Below are positions 42,087 to 54,120 of a stretch of 64,000 nucleotides of DNA, piece by piece. This stretch comes from Massospora cicadina (lineage: Eukaryota > Entomophthoromycota > Entomophthoromycetes > Entomophthorales > Entomophthoraceae), in the NCBI GenBank assembly GCA_022478985.1, contig JAKSZP010014873.1, positions 16,435-80,434 of the forward strand, given 5' to 3'. The position numbers and the translations under genes are program-made. Under the pieces are notes generated by a model, which was not told the DNA's origin, did no database searches, and was given only the letters and a program-made list of their open reading frames with translations. Position 1 is the first letter of the stretch. Each line of letters begins with the position of its first letter.

Positions 42087-43739
42087 TATTAACTATGGTG
42101 AGGACTAGAATCTTATATAATTCAACTGCGGTGTGAGTAACCAGACTTCCAAACTGGGGAGGTAGCATGAGAAACATAGGAGAGTCATTGGAAGAAGAGT
42201 AAGCAGTATCAATTACTTTATTATTGATAAGTACCAAAAACGTCTTCAGGTATGATAGCTCTAGGTTTATTCGAGGTTATGGAGTATTCTTGAGGCTTAG
42301 TAGTGATGTCAGCATGGAGCGCCTCATCCTTCATGCTGACGGCCATTTTTCCACCTCCTTGGCAAGTCGTTTCCAGCATGCCTTGGCACTATGTCTGAAA
42401 CCATTACAGTAGGTACATCAAGGTCAAGGATTCTTCTAAGTTTCACCTAAATGGATTTGAAGATGGTTAGAGGGCCTGATGAGGTAGCCTTGGAGTGTAG
42501 GATTGATGTAAGGATCTCGTTAAGTGCTTCCTTAATTTCTAGATGCAGGTGAAAACGTTCTTCTGTCCAATCATATGCATTTGACCCTCAGGGTAGTATC
42601 CTAAAGTGGAGATGACAGCAGTGATAGCATCGTCCAAGGTGATATAATTAGTTGTGACTAATGGTTGTGTTTGGGCATAAAAAAGCTGGTGAACTCCATG
42701 GGTCCTTCTCTTTTATTCAGGCGGAAACCCATGAACGCTTGTTTTTGGTTGACTAGGGTTTAATTGCTGCCAAATCCTTGGATCAAGGCCATATGGACCT
42801 GTTTCCAGGTGTTGCACTCCTTCAAATGAGGGTCATGATCTCCCAGGCAGTGCTGTTGAGGAAGGAGTGGTTATGCTTCACTTTCTGCCAGTCAGAGACT
42901 CCTCCATGTAACTCTCATATGCATACAAGAAGAAGTTGATACTTTCCTGGCCAGGGGTGAACCTTTCTTTAGAACTAGGTTTAAAGTTAGTTAGAAGTGG
43001 AAAGAGTGTTAACGCTAGGGATAGGTGCCAGCTCAGAGATCTTGGTCTCTGTATAGTTATGGGGGCCTGCTGGCCTTGCTGTCGCTGTAGGCCCTCAAGG
43101 TCCTCTTGGATATCATCCCAGTTCTGGTTGAGAAAGAAAACGGAAGCCTTATTTGTAATCTGCTCTTTTAGGGACTGAATGTCAGCGCCCTGCAGGTGAA
43201 GCTGACTCTTGAGGGTGGTCAAAAAGGTTTTAAGCCCTAGAAAAGTTTGTTTGAGCTGAGAGATGAAGCTATTGGTAAGCTTGGTGAAAGAACTGAAGCT
43301 GTCCCTTTCGTCCAACAGTGCCTCAATAGAGACCCTAGGGTTGAGGGGGACTCCGTCCACTCATAGTTTGCACCCCTGAGCTACATTCCAAATATGATTG
43401 TGTAAAGCATCCAAGGCTACTAACACATCCTTTTGCCAAGGTTAACAGGGCCTTTAGGAGTGGGTGCTGCGGGACCTGAGAGCTCTTGAGGTCCACGGGG
43501 ACCTTCTGATCCTTTGGGTCCCTTACATTCTTTGGGGCCCTCAGGCCCCCTAGGTCCTTCAGTACCTTCACTCCTGGATGTGTTTTCACAAGAGGCCATT
43601 TCCCAATAGTGTTGTTGCTGGGTCTGTACCAAATCCTCAACTTGGAGGAGGCGCATATTCCAGGTAGCCTCAAGGAGTTGGACATTATAAAGCAGCTGGT
43701 TCTCAAGATAGCCAAAGATTCTGCTATCCAATACTGCAA
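42087..43739 (-). pseudogene. Gypsy Gag (G2) with collagen-like segment
   Basis: Minus strand. The N-terminal part (43731-43590) is Leu/Gln-rich and helical (MDSRIFGYLENQLLYNVQLL). A Gly-X-Y stretch follows at about 43572-43465 (EGTEGPRGPEGPKECKGP, KGSEGPRGP). Next come a coiled-coil-like segment (43360-43100) with LKQTFLGLKTFLTTLK and the capsid start RFTPGQESINFFLYAYESYMEE (42975-42900), comparable to G3 RYTLGEESIASFLYVYEAAMD. The 42087-42870 part is degraded capsid and linker. Frame changes at about 43360 and 42880. Confidence 0.65.
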
Positions 43740-44154
43740 TTTGGCCTAGGGCCTCATTGACTAATTGTCAGTAATTGATAATGAACTTTTAGATGTCATG
43801 GACAAAGGAGGAGGCCTTGTTGTAAAAATTGATGTCATGGGTGTGTAAGGCCTGGGTGAGCCCAGTTGTCAGGAGACTTAATGATGGTTTAACCCAACTA
43901 ATTGTATAAGGTGATTAATAGCTGGGTGAACAAAGTTTTGAAGGTAGCGTTCAGATCCCAGGGTAAGTTCTCCTGCTGGCAGCTGGGATGAGGTATAGAT
44001 GTCCCACATGATAGAGGAAACAGAAGAGGTGTAGGAGCAGTTGGAGAGTGAACCCACATAGTAGATGCCGTTTTATATTGTTAGACAATATTTTTAAAGG
44101 TTTTTGTACTGAATTAGGTACTGACTTCTTTCAACAGAAGGCAAGGAGAACTGG

Positions 44155-44235
44155 ATTATGGCTTAGAACTCTAGACTCTCAAGCTGTGTGGGTGGCACTT
44201 CATAATGCAAGGTACTAATCCATTGAGCAACGCTT
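44155..44235 (-). other. tRNA-like sequence in the G2 leader
   Basis: On the minus strand the segment begins GCGTTGCTCAATGGATTAG (box A-like) and about 60 bases later has GAGTTCTAAGCC (box B-like). It could be a tRNA pseudogene or the head of a second SINE. I could not find flanking duplications or fold a clean cloverleaf, so this is tentative. The rest of 43740-44319 is the G2 leader with no gene. Confidence 0.35.
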
Positions 44236-44319
44236 CTTGACTGATCAGCAGATTGATCTTCATGACTGCCAGTATTTTCCATTATTTGTGATAGACGTTT
44301 TCACTTAGGAATGCTCAGA

Positions 44320-44339
44320 GCCCCCTGTAGTGAGCACCA
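44320..44339 (-). promoter_or_regulatory. G2 tRNA primer-binding site
   Basis: The minus strand reads TGGTGCTCACTACAGGGGGC, identical to G1. It is three bases from the start of the 5' LTR. Confidence 0.75.
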
Positions 44340-44342
44340 CTT

Positions 44343-44816
44343 TTCTTAATGGCACAGTTTTCTTGAATTTCGATGAAGTCTGTAAATGGGCTTGAAGCTG
44401 AAAATTAGTGGAGATTTTAAAAACCGAAAAATGGAGTGAATATATATACTTTATTGTGTTAGAAAGCGTCAAAATCTAAGGGTTGCATGGGGACATGGTG
44501 CCTTAGGGACCTCCATGGCCCCGCAAGATCAAGATCTTTTTACTGACTTCTGGATCTAACGCCTGGATGGTGCCCTCATTGTACTGCGTTATCCTCATGA
44601 CCACAGGGGTATGGCCGCGCACTTTTGTGATTTGGGAAACAGGGACAGGATTTCTGAAGATGGCTCCATTGATTCTTGTATGCGTGATGCTTCCTGTTTT
44701 AATCTGGTTTTGGTGCCTTTAGAATAGGGTTCCGTTCATGCTGGTTCAATAGTCAATTAGTTGAATTTCAATTTGGGAGGGGGATATTGGCTTGCTCATC
44801 ATCTCAAATCCTGACA
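44343..44816 (-). repeat. G2 5' LTR
   Basis: The partner of 4968-5439. The outer end is CTGACA at 44816. The inner end has lost the expected terminal G (TT instead of TG). A TATA-like ATATATATACTTT lies near 44440. Confidence 0.75.
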
Positions 44817-45103
44817 TTGGTATTTACTAAATATACAGAATATAGTAACCAGGCTGAGATCTGCTCTATTTGGGTAAAAACACTCTATTTCGGATACCTT
44901 AAATCTGAGCTGCCAAAGAAGAGGTTGGACTGCCTTTCGTTGAGTCCTGAGGGCAACATTCAAAAAATTATGTCTTAGGAATGTCCACAAGAGATTTTCA
45001 ATAGGCGCAAACAAATTATCAAAGTGATTAATGCTAAAAGAGGTAGCATCAGAGGAGAATTTGCTCCATATGAATAATTGTGACCTTAGCAAAGGTTGTC
45101 TTG
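44817..45103. other. Unassigned flank between G2 and LINE-A4
   Basis: I see no gene, repeat end or motif here. It is the sequence into which LINE-A4 (and perhaps G2) inserted. Confidence 0.4.
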
Positions 45104-45189
45104 CGCCTAATCTGCATGTATTTAATTTATTGCGGGGAAGGCCGACCAGGGGATGGACATTAATAAATGTAGACACAAAAGAAAACTAA

Positions 45190-48100
45190 ACTTAGTAACA
45201 GGAAAGGCACCCCAGAAAAGCAATGCTATCTCTTGTTGCCAGCGGGAACGCCACTTTGGGGAGGAGGAGGGAACGTGTAAGGGGGTCATAACCACAATTG
45301 AACACGTGTGGAGGAAAGGGTCCGAGTTGATGAACCAAACTGGGAACCAGGAGGAGACCAGCTGGCGGCGACGCAGTGGGAGGTATCCAAACATCCACGC
45401 CAGAAAGTGGTCCACCAAATGGGACCAGAATCTGTGGACAGCTTCTGGGAGGGTGGGGGTGGAGCCTGCGATAGCATCCAAGACAATCGTGTGGATGATT
45501 CACATGGCGATTGCAACCACCAGAGCACGGAGAGAGGGTGGAAGAGGGGATACCATGGATATAGCAAACATGCTCTTGACAGACTGAAGGGATGTGTTTG
45601 ATCCTGGCCAAGCAGACGTTGAACTTCGCGCCACATCGCTTTAGAGGTAGGGCACTACTCCAGGCGGTGGAACAGCGTTCCATACTGGCCACACATGACG
45701 CAGGATGAGTGTAAAGTGTTAGAGTGCTCAAACGTATGGTACACTCACCTCAGGCAGTGCCACACATGGGAACGGATTTGAGGCTGCAACAGAGGGTGGT
45801 GTGCGTATTTCCAAATAGTCTTCTGGATCTCAAGGGAATAAGGGATGTCCATTATGTCCAGGTAGTCCACCCTGGATAAGACATGGGGCCGTGTGGGGAT
45901 CAAGCCATCTTGAATGGGTAACCCCTGTACCTCCTGTGTGAACTGAGGAGAGGGGCGGCCTCTCTGGGCTGTGTGTCCATTAATACAAATTCTCCACTCA
46001 GCGCTCCGCATGGAGAAGGGGATTCGTTTGTAATGGGTTTTAGTACCGTGAGGACCTGTGGCCGATGGGTGGGAAGCCAGATATTTCATCAAGGAGTGAG
46101 GGTTTGATGGATTGTTAAGGCCCAGGGCGCGGGAGAAGTTGGAGCGGGCCACGCGGGACCAGTGTTGGGAGGGGAGTGTAGGGGCGGTGATGGCCACAAT
46201 CCAGGTGCCCAGGATTATGGCAGCATGGGCTTTAAAGTCGAGCAGGCCCATGCCATCATGACGACAAGGGCCAAACATGACCTTTAGCCATACTGGTACT
46301 GGTGGAGGGCGGCCTGACCAAAGCCATCCTTGTAGAAGGGCATATATATTTGAAAAAACCCGGGGAGAAGGCGATTGTGTGGGCTCCAAACCAGACTTTG
46401 GAGAGGAGCATAGAGTTGGCTAAAACAACCCTGCCAGTAAGGGAAGTAGGGTGGGCTCTGAGGGAGGCGATGCACTTTGTCACGTTGTATAGAATACGAC
46501 TTTCCAATACTGCTGAGGCATACCCACCTGCCTCCACTCACATGCCCAGATGGCGGACAGGCCCTATGGTAGGGCGTGGCATGAAGGGGAGCACAAGTGG
46601 GGCGGTGTGGGGTGAGCAGGGAAGGCGATCATGTGTGTGAGCAGATGGTCCAGGCTGGGCAGTGGTCGCTGGGGCCCAGCAGGTTTGATACCAACAATGG
46701 AGGATGATTTCAGTTTTGGAAGCGTTCAGTGAAGCATTACTTACCCGGGAATACTCCTGGATGAGAGCTTCAAGCGCGCGTGCATCTTGATTATTAGACA
46801 CCCCAACCACACAATCATCTGCAAACGCCATCATCTTGACTGGGGCTTGGCCTGGAACATGGACCCCAGTGAGGCGGGCATTCACGTTTTGAAGTAGTGG
46901 GTCAAGGCTAAAGTTATATAAGAGTGGGCTAAGGGGGTCCCCTTGGCGTAGGCCCCTTTGAGGGCGGACTACTTTCATGAGGAAGCCAGGGCCACGCACT
47001 GCCATTGTTGCATATTCCGTAAGCAGCATTACCCAGCTGATGAAACGAGGGGGCAAGCGGAATTGGTGGAGGCAGGCCCTGAGGTATTCCCAGTTTACTC
47101 TATCATAGGCTTTCTGTTGGTCCAAAAATACAAGTGCCCCAGAGGCCGTGGACTGGCATACTTTAGCCACAGAGTGCACGTTGTCCCAAGTCGACCTTCT
47201 GTGTATGAAACCAAATTGTTCTGGGGAGATGGTGACAGATGCTACAATCCCTAAACGGTTAGCAATGATTTTAGTTAAAATTTTTGTATCCATGTTAGTT
47301 AAAAAAATGGGGCGCCAGTTGGATAGGTCTAGCTTATCCCCTTTATTGAAGAGTGTGATGGTGAAGGCCTCTTGCCCTCCTGGTAGGAGGCGCGTTTCCA
47401 AAAGGCTCTGGTTAAGAGAGGCAGGCAACAGTGGGGATAAATATTTGAAGTACTTCTTATAGAACTCATACGGAATGCCATCAGGGCCTAGGCATTTCCG
47501 ATTTGGTGCACTGCGGATGGCAGACCAGATTTTGTATGGAGTAATAAAATTCATTAACTCTGGGTATTGGGAAATGGTGCGGATGTGTGTGCTATTGAGA
47601 AATTTCGCCATTTCAGCCAGCTGAATTGTATTGGATTGATACAGCTCAGAGTAATACTTTTGTATTTCGATCACCACTTCAACTAGCTTATCCACGACAG
47701 AATTATCCAACCTTCGCACCTGTGTGCAGGCCACACTCTGGCGCAGTGCGAAGAATTTTTTAAATTGATAAGCGGAGCATGTGCCACCCTCTGTAATGTG
47801 TTTGGACCTGTACTGAACATAAACCTGATGTTTGTGTTGCCTTTCAAGTGTGATGAGGTGGGCGGCTGCTTCAGCCCACTTCTGACCCCAAGCAGGGCTG
47901 TAGCTCGTTGCTGGGATGTTGGACTCCAGGTGTGCCAACTCTGCCAGAGTGCACAAGATGATGGCTGATGTAGCTCATGAGCGTCAGGATGAGAGGTGGC
48001 AAGCGTGGTGGATGGTATCCTCTTTGAAGGCTTACCATGTGGAAATTGGGTCCGCACAAAATGGTGTAATAAACTCTTTTGCCAAAGTTGCTATTCCAAC

Positions 48101-48881
48101 CAAGTGGAAAATCCTGGTGATGCAAGTTCGGGTGGGCAGAGTTTGCACCAATGTGGAGCCCTAGCCACTGTGACAGGTAAGTGGTAGGTTAACGAGACCA
48201 GCCAGTGGTCAGAAATCAATTTTTGATGTGTGAAAGTGGGAAATATGAGATCAAAATTTCACTGGTGTAAGGATAAGGTTGATGCAGCACATGGACCCAA
48301 TTTGCCATTGTGAACGTGGGGGCGCGTCATGTTCTCAAGTAGAAGAGCCTGTTGCGGCAGCACGTCTAGCAACCCAAGGGTGGCCTTTAGAATGTGAAGT
48401 TCTATGTGACCCTGAGGGGGTGTGGGATGAGGAAGGCCAACAGTCCGTGGGTGTGTTTAGCCAACAGTTCATGTCACCAACTACAAAAGGGTCAGGGGGT
48501 AACAGAAAGGATTTAATCAATGAGAAATATTCTCAATGCACTTGAGCACAGGTTAGGGTTAAAATGTTGATGATAGCGTGCACCACGTCAGCCCACAAAA
48601 ATGTAACAATGAGGACTCGACCATTGAGGAAGGATTCTGACAATAGAAATTTAAAAAAATCGTTTTTCCAAACAAGCACCCCAAAGTGCTCAGACCAGAA
48701 GGATAGGGAAGGGAGGAGCATGGTTTTCCAAGCGTTCTCAGAACCTCATGGACAGTGGGACTCTTGGATGGCCAGGATGTCCACAGGTAAATTTTTTGTA
48801 AAAAACTCAGTTTCCTAGCCTGGGACAGTGAGGCCTTGAGTCTGGCAATATTCAATGTCCCTAAAGTGAAGGCTTCCCCAT
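45190..48881 (-). pseudogene. LINE-A ORF2: endonuclease, RT, knuckle (A4)
   Basis: The ATG at 48881-48879 is nine bases past the ORF1 TAA. The endonuclease region (48880-48000) is damaged but keeps VGDMNCW near 48475. The long open stretch 46538-47956 (472 codons) covers the linker and RT: GPDGIPYEFYKKYFKYL, LSNWRPIFLTNMDTKIL, QFGFIHRRSTWDNV, FLDQQKAYDRVNWEYL, GLRQGDPLSPLLYNF and MAFADDCVVGVSNN (catalytic DD near 46825). The thumb and C-terminal part (46389-45190) include CVASMERCSTAWSS in a shifted frame of the knuckle region. Confidence 0.8.
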
Positions 48882-48887
48882 TGCACC

Positions 48888-50292
48888 TTAGGTGCGAGGG
48901 GGTGGGCACCCAGGCCAACAGCCTCCTCTGGCTCCCCACGGCCTTCACAGCAGCGTGGGTGTTTGAAGCAATGCTATTGGTAGATTTGTTAATTTTAGTA
49001 GACAGGTTCACATTGGCTTTTGCCTTTGCTTTTTGTTTTCCCACTGTTGAACAAATTTTTGTGGTGTGGATGAGTTTGGTGCACCAACGTTCAGGTCAAA
49101 AAAATTTCCAGGTAGGTTGGAGACCAAGTTGGTTTCAATTGGGGCTTGGTTGCAAATGTTAGGTGAGATTAAGTTGCCCATCGGAACCTCAGATTGGGTG
49201 GCCCAATTGGCTTGGGCCTCCCAATCTGATTGGTTGAGGGATTCCTAAGTTGCTTCCGCCATAAAGGTTTCAATTTCATCCTGGCGTTGGGAGTGTGGGA
49301 TAGCAGAGGTAACTTTGGCTGCTTCCTTGGCCGCGACCCTGCGGGCCTGTTTGGCCTTCTTTTGCTCTTGAGGGGAGACAGGCTTTACTAGTAAGTAGCA
49401 GCCTTGTGCTTTCCACGGGAAGGCAACTTTGGTACTGGTGGTTGGTTCGTAGTGCGCCTCCTCATTGGCCATGGCCGCTGAGGGGTGTTCTTGGAATGTG
49501 ATGCCCTCCTTGATGGGGCATGTGTGTGCCTTATGACTGAATGCATTACAGTGGGTGCAGTTGGGGGGTGCGCTGTCTACAATTACCTGGAAAGGGTGGG
49601 TGGTATGCCCTTCGATATTTTCATAAGTGGAGTGCAGGATCTGGGTTAGGTCCTTCGCGATCTCCTCAGTTGGAGTCAGAACTGCAATGGCTTTGCTGGT
49701 GCACAGTTGTGGCATCAGCGTAAAGCGTTGCATCTCAAAGTATTGTCCTTCGCCATATATGGTGAGACCATCTTTCAGGTGCTGCTCCAGAATTGCACGC
49801 TTGACTGTAGTGGGCAAAAAGTCAAATGTGAGGAAATTTTGGTTTGTTTTGTCCATCTGGTGCACTTGGTTTTGACGACCCACTGCCCTTCAGGGAGGTC
49901 AATCACAACGTGCACCACAGCAGCTTAGTCTGCTGCCCCCTTGTCTTGAAACTGAGATCCAGCCAACCGCGTGACATGGAGTGAGGTGTGATGTACACCA
50001 CGGTCAGGAAATAAGTGTACACATCCCCACAAGGTTTTTCCCATAAAGCTGTTTGTTGGATATCCAGGAACACTCAGACTCCATATTCCACCAACAAAAG
50101 TGGTTGAGAGTGCAGCGTGTTGATGTACTGGTTACATCGCGCCTGCAAAGCGAGGATTTCTGGGGAAATATTAACCGCTGGTTTTTTATTTTTTTCTAAT
50201 CCGCCAGTTTCTACAGGGCATTTTCAAACGTTGGAGGTCGCGGGCCTATCACCTGTGCCTCTTACCTTACTTGCCCAGCTGCTCCCTGACAT
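48888..50292 (-). pseudogene. LINE-A ORF1 protein (A4)
   Basis: ATG at 50292-50290, TAA at 48890-48888. The N-terminal third is broken by stops and frame changes (for example a stop near 50220). The stretch 49883-49245 is open for 212 codons. It carries LTFDFLPTTVKRAILEQHL, MPQLCTSKAIAVLTPTEE and the complete knuckle CTHCNAFSHKAHTC (about 49565-49525), then a K/A-rich region. It ends at a stop near 49245, followed by the tail in other frames. Confidence 0.75.
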
Positions 50293-50406
50293 GGGCGCAG
50301 ACTAATCTCCTCTGTGAGATTATCAAACTAAATTCAGACTTGAATTGAATAAGTTGCAAAAGTGATTGCAACGAGAGAGAAAAGTGCCGCCTAATCTGCA
50401 TGTATT

Positions 50407-51275
50407 AGATCCCCTGAGCAGTGAGTCAGCTTCACATAATAAGCGAGCCAAGGTGGCATACTTTTTGTTATAATTATAATACCAATTTTAAATAAAGTTA
50501 TAAAAGAGAAAAACTATAAGAAAGAGAGGATAAAAACTCCAGGATATTTCTTATGAGCTTTAGCATCATAGGGAAAATTCCTTAGTATATATTCTTATTC
50601 ACTAAATTGGATTGAGAATTGCACAACTCTAACATGGTACTATGTTTCCTAAGCAAGGTTCCACCATTATTTAAACTGAGGTGATATAGTCATAAGGCTT
50701 GCACCATACTGTTATTGTAAAGGCTCAGAAATCCACAACTCATCATGACCTGAGGTTCAGGCAACACCTCAGATTATAGAATTATCAGTCATATTGGTTG
50801 TAATTAGCAGGCAGCCACAATGGGGCATTTACCAAAATTATCCTAATTAGTGGCGTAGGACTAAATTCAGATAGATAAGAATATGGTATCAAAGGTATTG
50901 TCATGAAGGCTTGGGAATCCTAAGTTGATCATGATCTGAGGTTCAAGCAAAACCTCAGATTTCTGTAATATTGGTCATGTTGGTGTTTGATACTTGGCAC
51001 TTGTAGGAGGGCATTTGGCCCAAAATATTGGGATTTGTATGGTGGGGATAAATCCCAATGAAGAACAACAAGAAAAAGTATAGGAAAATTATTTTTGATA
51101 CTTTATAAAAAATCTGGAGCAGGCTTATATACCTGATCAATTAAAAAAAGTTTGCAAAGGAAAAATGGAATTTTGGGGTTTTAAAGGAAAAGCAGATGAA
51201 AATGAATAAATGGGCGATAGGTATAAGACAAGGGAGAAAATATCTTCATATGTATTGACAACCTCAGCAGTTCCA
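50407..51275. other. Possible LTR of an unidentified element, with internal duplication
   Basis: AT-rich and without genes. Two diverged copies of a segment of about 170 bp lie at 50682-50847 and 50875-51048, each with a CTGAGGT...ACCTCAG hairpin. At about 51281 the plus strand reads TACTCCCCCTATTTTATTTTC, whose complement looks like a polypurine tract. The preceding sequence may thus be a 3' LTR of a minus-strand element. No second LTR is found. Confidence 0.4.
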
Positions 51276-51628
51276 TGATACTCCCCCTATTTTATTTTCA
51301 TGCTGATTTTCCTATATTTTAGATTGGGATTCTTGAACAGTTAATACTAAGTTGTCCACAGTGAAATTATGGTCCTGTTGACTTTCTTGGGAAGGTTATT
51401 GTGTTGGGTTGGTGGAAATCTATATCTTCAATGGCTGAATAGAGTTAGGCTGAATCTAACTTCAAATAAAAGTTCATAAGGGGTGTGTTGTGGTTGATTC
51501 CTAAAAACTTGGCAGGTGAGACAAGTGACAGCTGTAGTTTGCTTGATTAGATAATCACCCATACCTTTTGGTAGTCTCCAGGGGAAAAATCATCAGTGGA
51601 TTGTACTTTAATTCCCCCTAGGATGCTG
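51276..51628 (-). other. Unidentified element remnant, target of G3
   Basis: The minus strand has short open stretches (KLQLSLVSPAKFLGINHN) without a recognisable domain. G3 inserted at 51629-51633. The sequence resumes at 57894. Confidence 0.35.
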
Positions 51629-51633
51629 AGGGT

Positions 51634-52400
51634 TGTCAGTATCCAGCAAGGGTTATGCTCGCTGGTGCTATGTGCCACTAGATCCCACAATGGCGTATTT
51701 AAAATAAATAATAAACTCTTAAGAAAACTAAGTTTTTACTTTTTTGTTTTTATTTGTGTGGGGCAAACCAGAGAAAGGCCCTTTTTTCAATACTAGTATT
51801 TCATATCTAAACTAGTTTCGATCCTCAGGGCCATGGGGATTTGGGGCTAAAGTATTATAAAGCTGAGTCATCCAAATTAGGAAATATAGGCTTTTGGCCT
51901 ATCAGATTAAGGATAAATATTTTGTGGCAAAACCAACCCATGTGGTAACAATTTGATAAATTGTATCCAATCACCAGCAGGTAAAATCTTCTCACCTTGG
52001 GGGTGTTCAGATCCAAGTGGTAATGATTTGTTAATTTGCACCCAATCATTGATGGGTAAAATCTTCTCACCTTGTGGGTGTTCAGATCCAAGTGGCAATG
52101 ATTTGTTAATTCACACTCAATCATCGATGGGTAAATTCTTCTCACCTCGGGGAAGAGCAGACTCATGCAATAATGAACACCTTGAATTTTGCCAAGAAGT
52201 TGGAGCAATCCTATTATCAGTTCTTACCTTATTACGCCGATTTTGGGTATAAATCATATTTTCCCAATAGATAGGGTTCCACTGAGAATCTGCCAAGGTC
52301 TTTACACTGTTGGTATTCATATCATTGATAACCACAATATTATTCAAAGATTGGACTCCAACATTCTATTTCAGAAGTCAAGAAGGAGAATGTCCGACAT
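51634..52400 (-). repeat. G3 3' LTR (three internal 75-bp repeats)
   Basis: Ends TGTCA / CCGACA. Contains three units beginning gtgg at 51942, 52017 and 52092. The 5' LTR has only two. Confidence 0.9.
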
Positions 52401-52418
52401 TGCCCCCCTCAAAAATGT
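52401..52418 (-). promoter_or_regulatory. G3 polypurine tract
   Basis: The minus strand reads TTTTTGAGGGGGGCAA directly before the 3' LTR. Confidence 0.75.
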
Positions 52419-52541
52419 TGGGAGGAGTTTAGGATTGTAGGAAACGGCCATGTACCCGGTTTATGGTAACTCCCATGGCTACTGATTTGATGGAGTATTC
52501 ATTGCCTCTTTTGTAGCTAATGGAGAAAGGTCCTTCCCAAA

Positions 52542-53320
52542 TCAAGCCAATCTTACCGCTTCTTGGGGTGATGCAGTTATGGTAGTATAACACCTTATCA
52601 GCCACTTGAAATGTAGGAAGGGGGTGTGGAGCTCATTGGCAGCCTGCCCTTCTTTAGTCACTGTTTTTGCTAAGTTGGACATAGCTTCAGCTTGGAGTTG
52701 AATAATTTGGCTGGCTAACCTTCGCATGGCTTTCTCAGGCTCCTCTCCTTTAGAGAAGACATCCTTAGCCAGAAGAGCAGGTATGCCTGGTTCCCTGCCA
52801 TACAAAACTCGGAAAGGGGACATTTTCAGAATCTGGTGATAACTAATCTGGTAGGCCATAAGGGCACTGGGTAAGAATTGATCCCAGTGAAGTGGATTTG
52901 AAGAGGCCATTTTGCAGAGGATAGAAACTAAAGTTCCATTGGCTCTTTCCACTGCCCCATTGATAGATGGATTGTACGGAGCTGAAAAGAGTTGTTGGGC
53001 TCCCATGGAGGTAGCCTGGAGTTTGACTACTCTGGAGGTAAAATTCTTGCCATTATTACAGAGTGATACTTGGGGCAGCCATGCCGAGTGAAAATGTGTT
53101 GATGTATGAAAGTGGCAGTTGCCTTGGCTGTTTGGGCAGGAAGTGCCACAGCTTCAACCCACTTAGTGAAGTGGTCGATGGCTACTAGTATAAAACGGTT
53201 GCCATTGGTAGACTGTGGAAGAGGACCTACGACATCCAAACTAAGAGTGTGAAAAGGTTGTTGCGGGGTAGTTGGTTGATACTGGTATCTAGTCTTGAAA
53301 CTGGATTGTTTCTTGCACAT
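52542..53320 (-). pseudogene. Gypsy integrase core and C-terminus (G3)
   Basis: The core reads DVVGPLPQSTNGNRFILVAI and DHFTKWVEAVALPAQTAKAT (53250-53110). The second catalytic block near 53065-53040 is broken: a frame change occurs, and the codon expected to give Asp reads Asn in the likely frame (NNGKNFTS). The third block SINGAVERANGTLVSIL (52975-52925) keeps Glu. LPSALMAYQISYHQILKMSP and VLYGREPGIPAL follow. The tail crosses a frameshift near 52620. Confidence 0.78.
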
Positions 53321-53329
53321 AAGGCAGAC

Positions 53330-54106
53330 TTAAAAGACATCAACTATAGTTTCCATCATTACATCCCAATAGTATCTATCCTTAAGCCACTCATAAGTTT
53401 TCTTTGCCCCTCCATGGCCTAAAATGGAGTGAGCTTCGAGGGTGGCAGGTACGCGGTCTGAGGGCTGGAGGTAAGGCAGCCATTTCGCCCCCACCTGCTT
53501 ATACAACTTCACATTTTCCGCTTTGGTGTTGCGCGAGTGGCGGGCTAACATCTTCTGAACTGGATAATTTTCATCCTCCCATTCATTGGGAGTCATTAAT
53601 AGATCATGCAACCTTTCTGCCTCGCTATTATCCAAATGGAGGACTAGTAGGTGAGACAACCCATCCACATTCATATGACGAGTTCTGGCACGGTGTTCAA
53701 TTTTCATATCATAAGGCTGGAGCTTTAGAGCCCAGCGAGCTAACCGCCCAGTAGGGTCCTTCATATTTTGTAGCTACTTCAATGAATCGTGGTCAGTAAC
53801 TACAGTAAAGGTGGTCCCATAGAGGAAAGTGCTATAGTGCTTTACAGCCAAAAAAACAGCCAGACACTCCTTTTCTGTTACACTGTAGTTGCATTCAGGC
53901 TTTGAAAGCATCTTACTGAAATAAGATACCGGATGATTAATACCATTTTCATCTACTTGGCCTAAGATGGCCCCAATGGCGTAGTCTGAGGCGTCCATAA
54001 ACAGGATAAAGGGTTTTTTGTAATCTGGGTGCCGTAGGATAGGGCGTTGTTGTAGTAGCTGCTTCAGGGTCTCAAAAGCAGCTTTTTGTTCAGCGCCCCA
54101 TTGCAA
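53330..54106 (-). pseudogene. Gypsy RNase H and integrase zinc-binding region (G3)
   Basis: RNase H: FILFMDASDYAIGAILGQ (catalytic D), YSVTEKECLAV (catalytic E) and FTVVTDHDSLK (catalytic D), 54030-53774. After a stop near 53774 the next frame reads LARWALKLQPYDMKIEH and ILGHGGAKKTYEWLKDRYYW, the His-containing start of integrase's zinc-binding region, ending at a stop near 53330 where CxxC would follow. Confidence 0.82.
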
Positions 54107-54120
54107 GGGGATATTCTTCT

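Larger units (their letters stand above)
45123..50387 (-). mobile_element. LINE family A, copy A4 (full length)
   Basis: This 5.27-kb minus-strand copy is flanked by the exact 19-bp TSD cgcctaatctgcatgtatt (45104-45122 and 50388-50406). It has the 5' hairpin at 50353-50372. The 3' tail is ATCCCCTGGTCGGCCTTCCCC then GCAATAAATTA. Both ORFs are recognisable, with fewer breaks in ORF2 than A2. Confidence 0.92.

Noticed and set aside
50740..50960. CRISPR-like repeat structure
   Set aside because: Only two diverged copies with no spacer regularity, in a eukaryotic repeat context.
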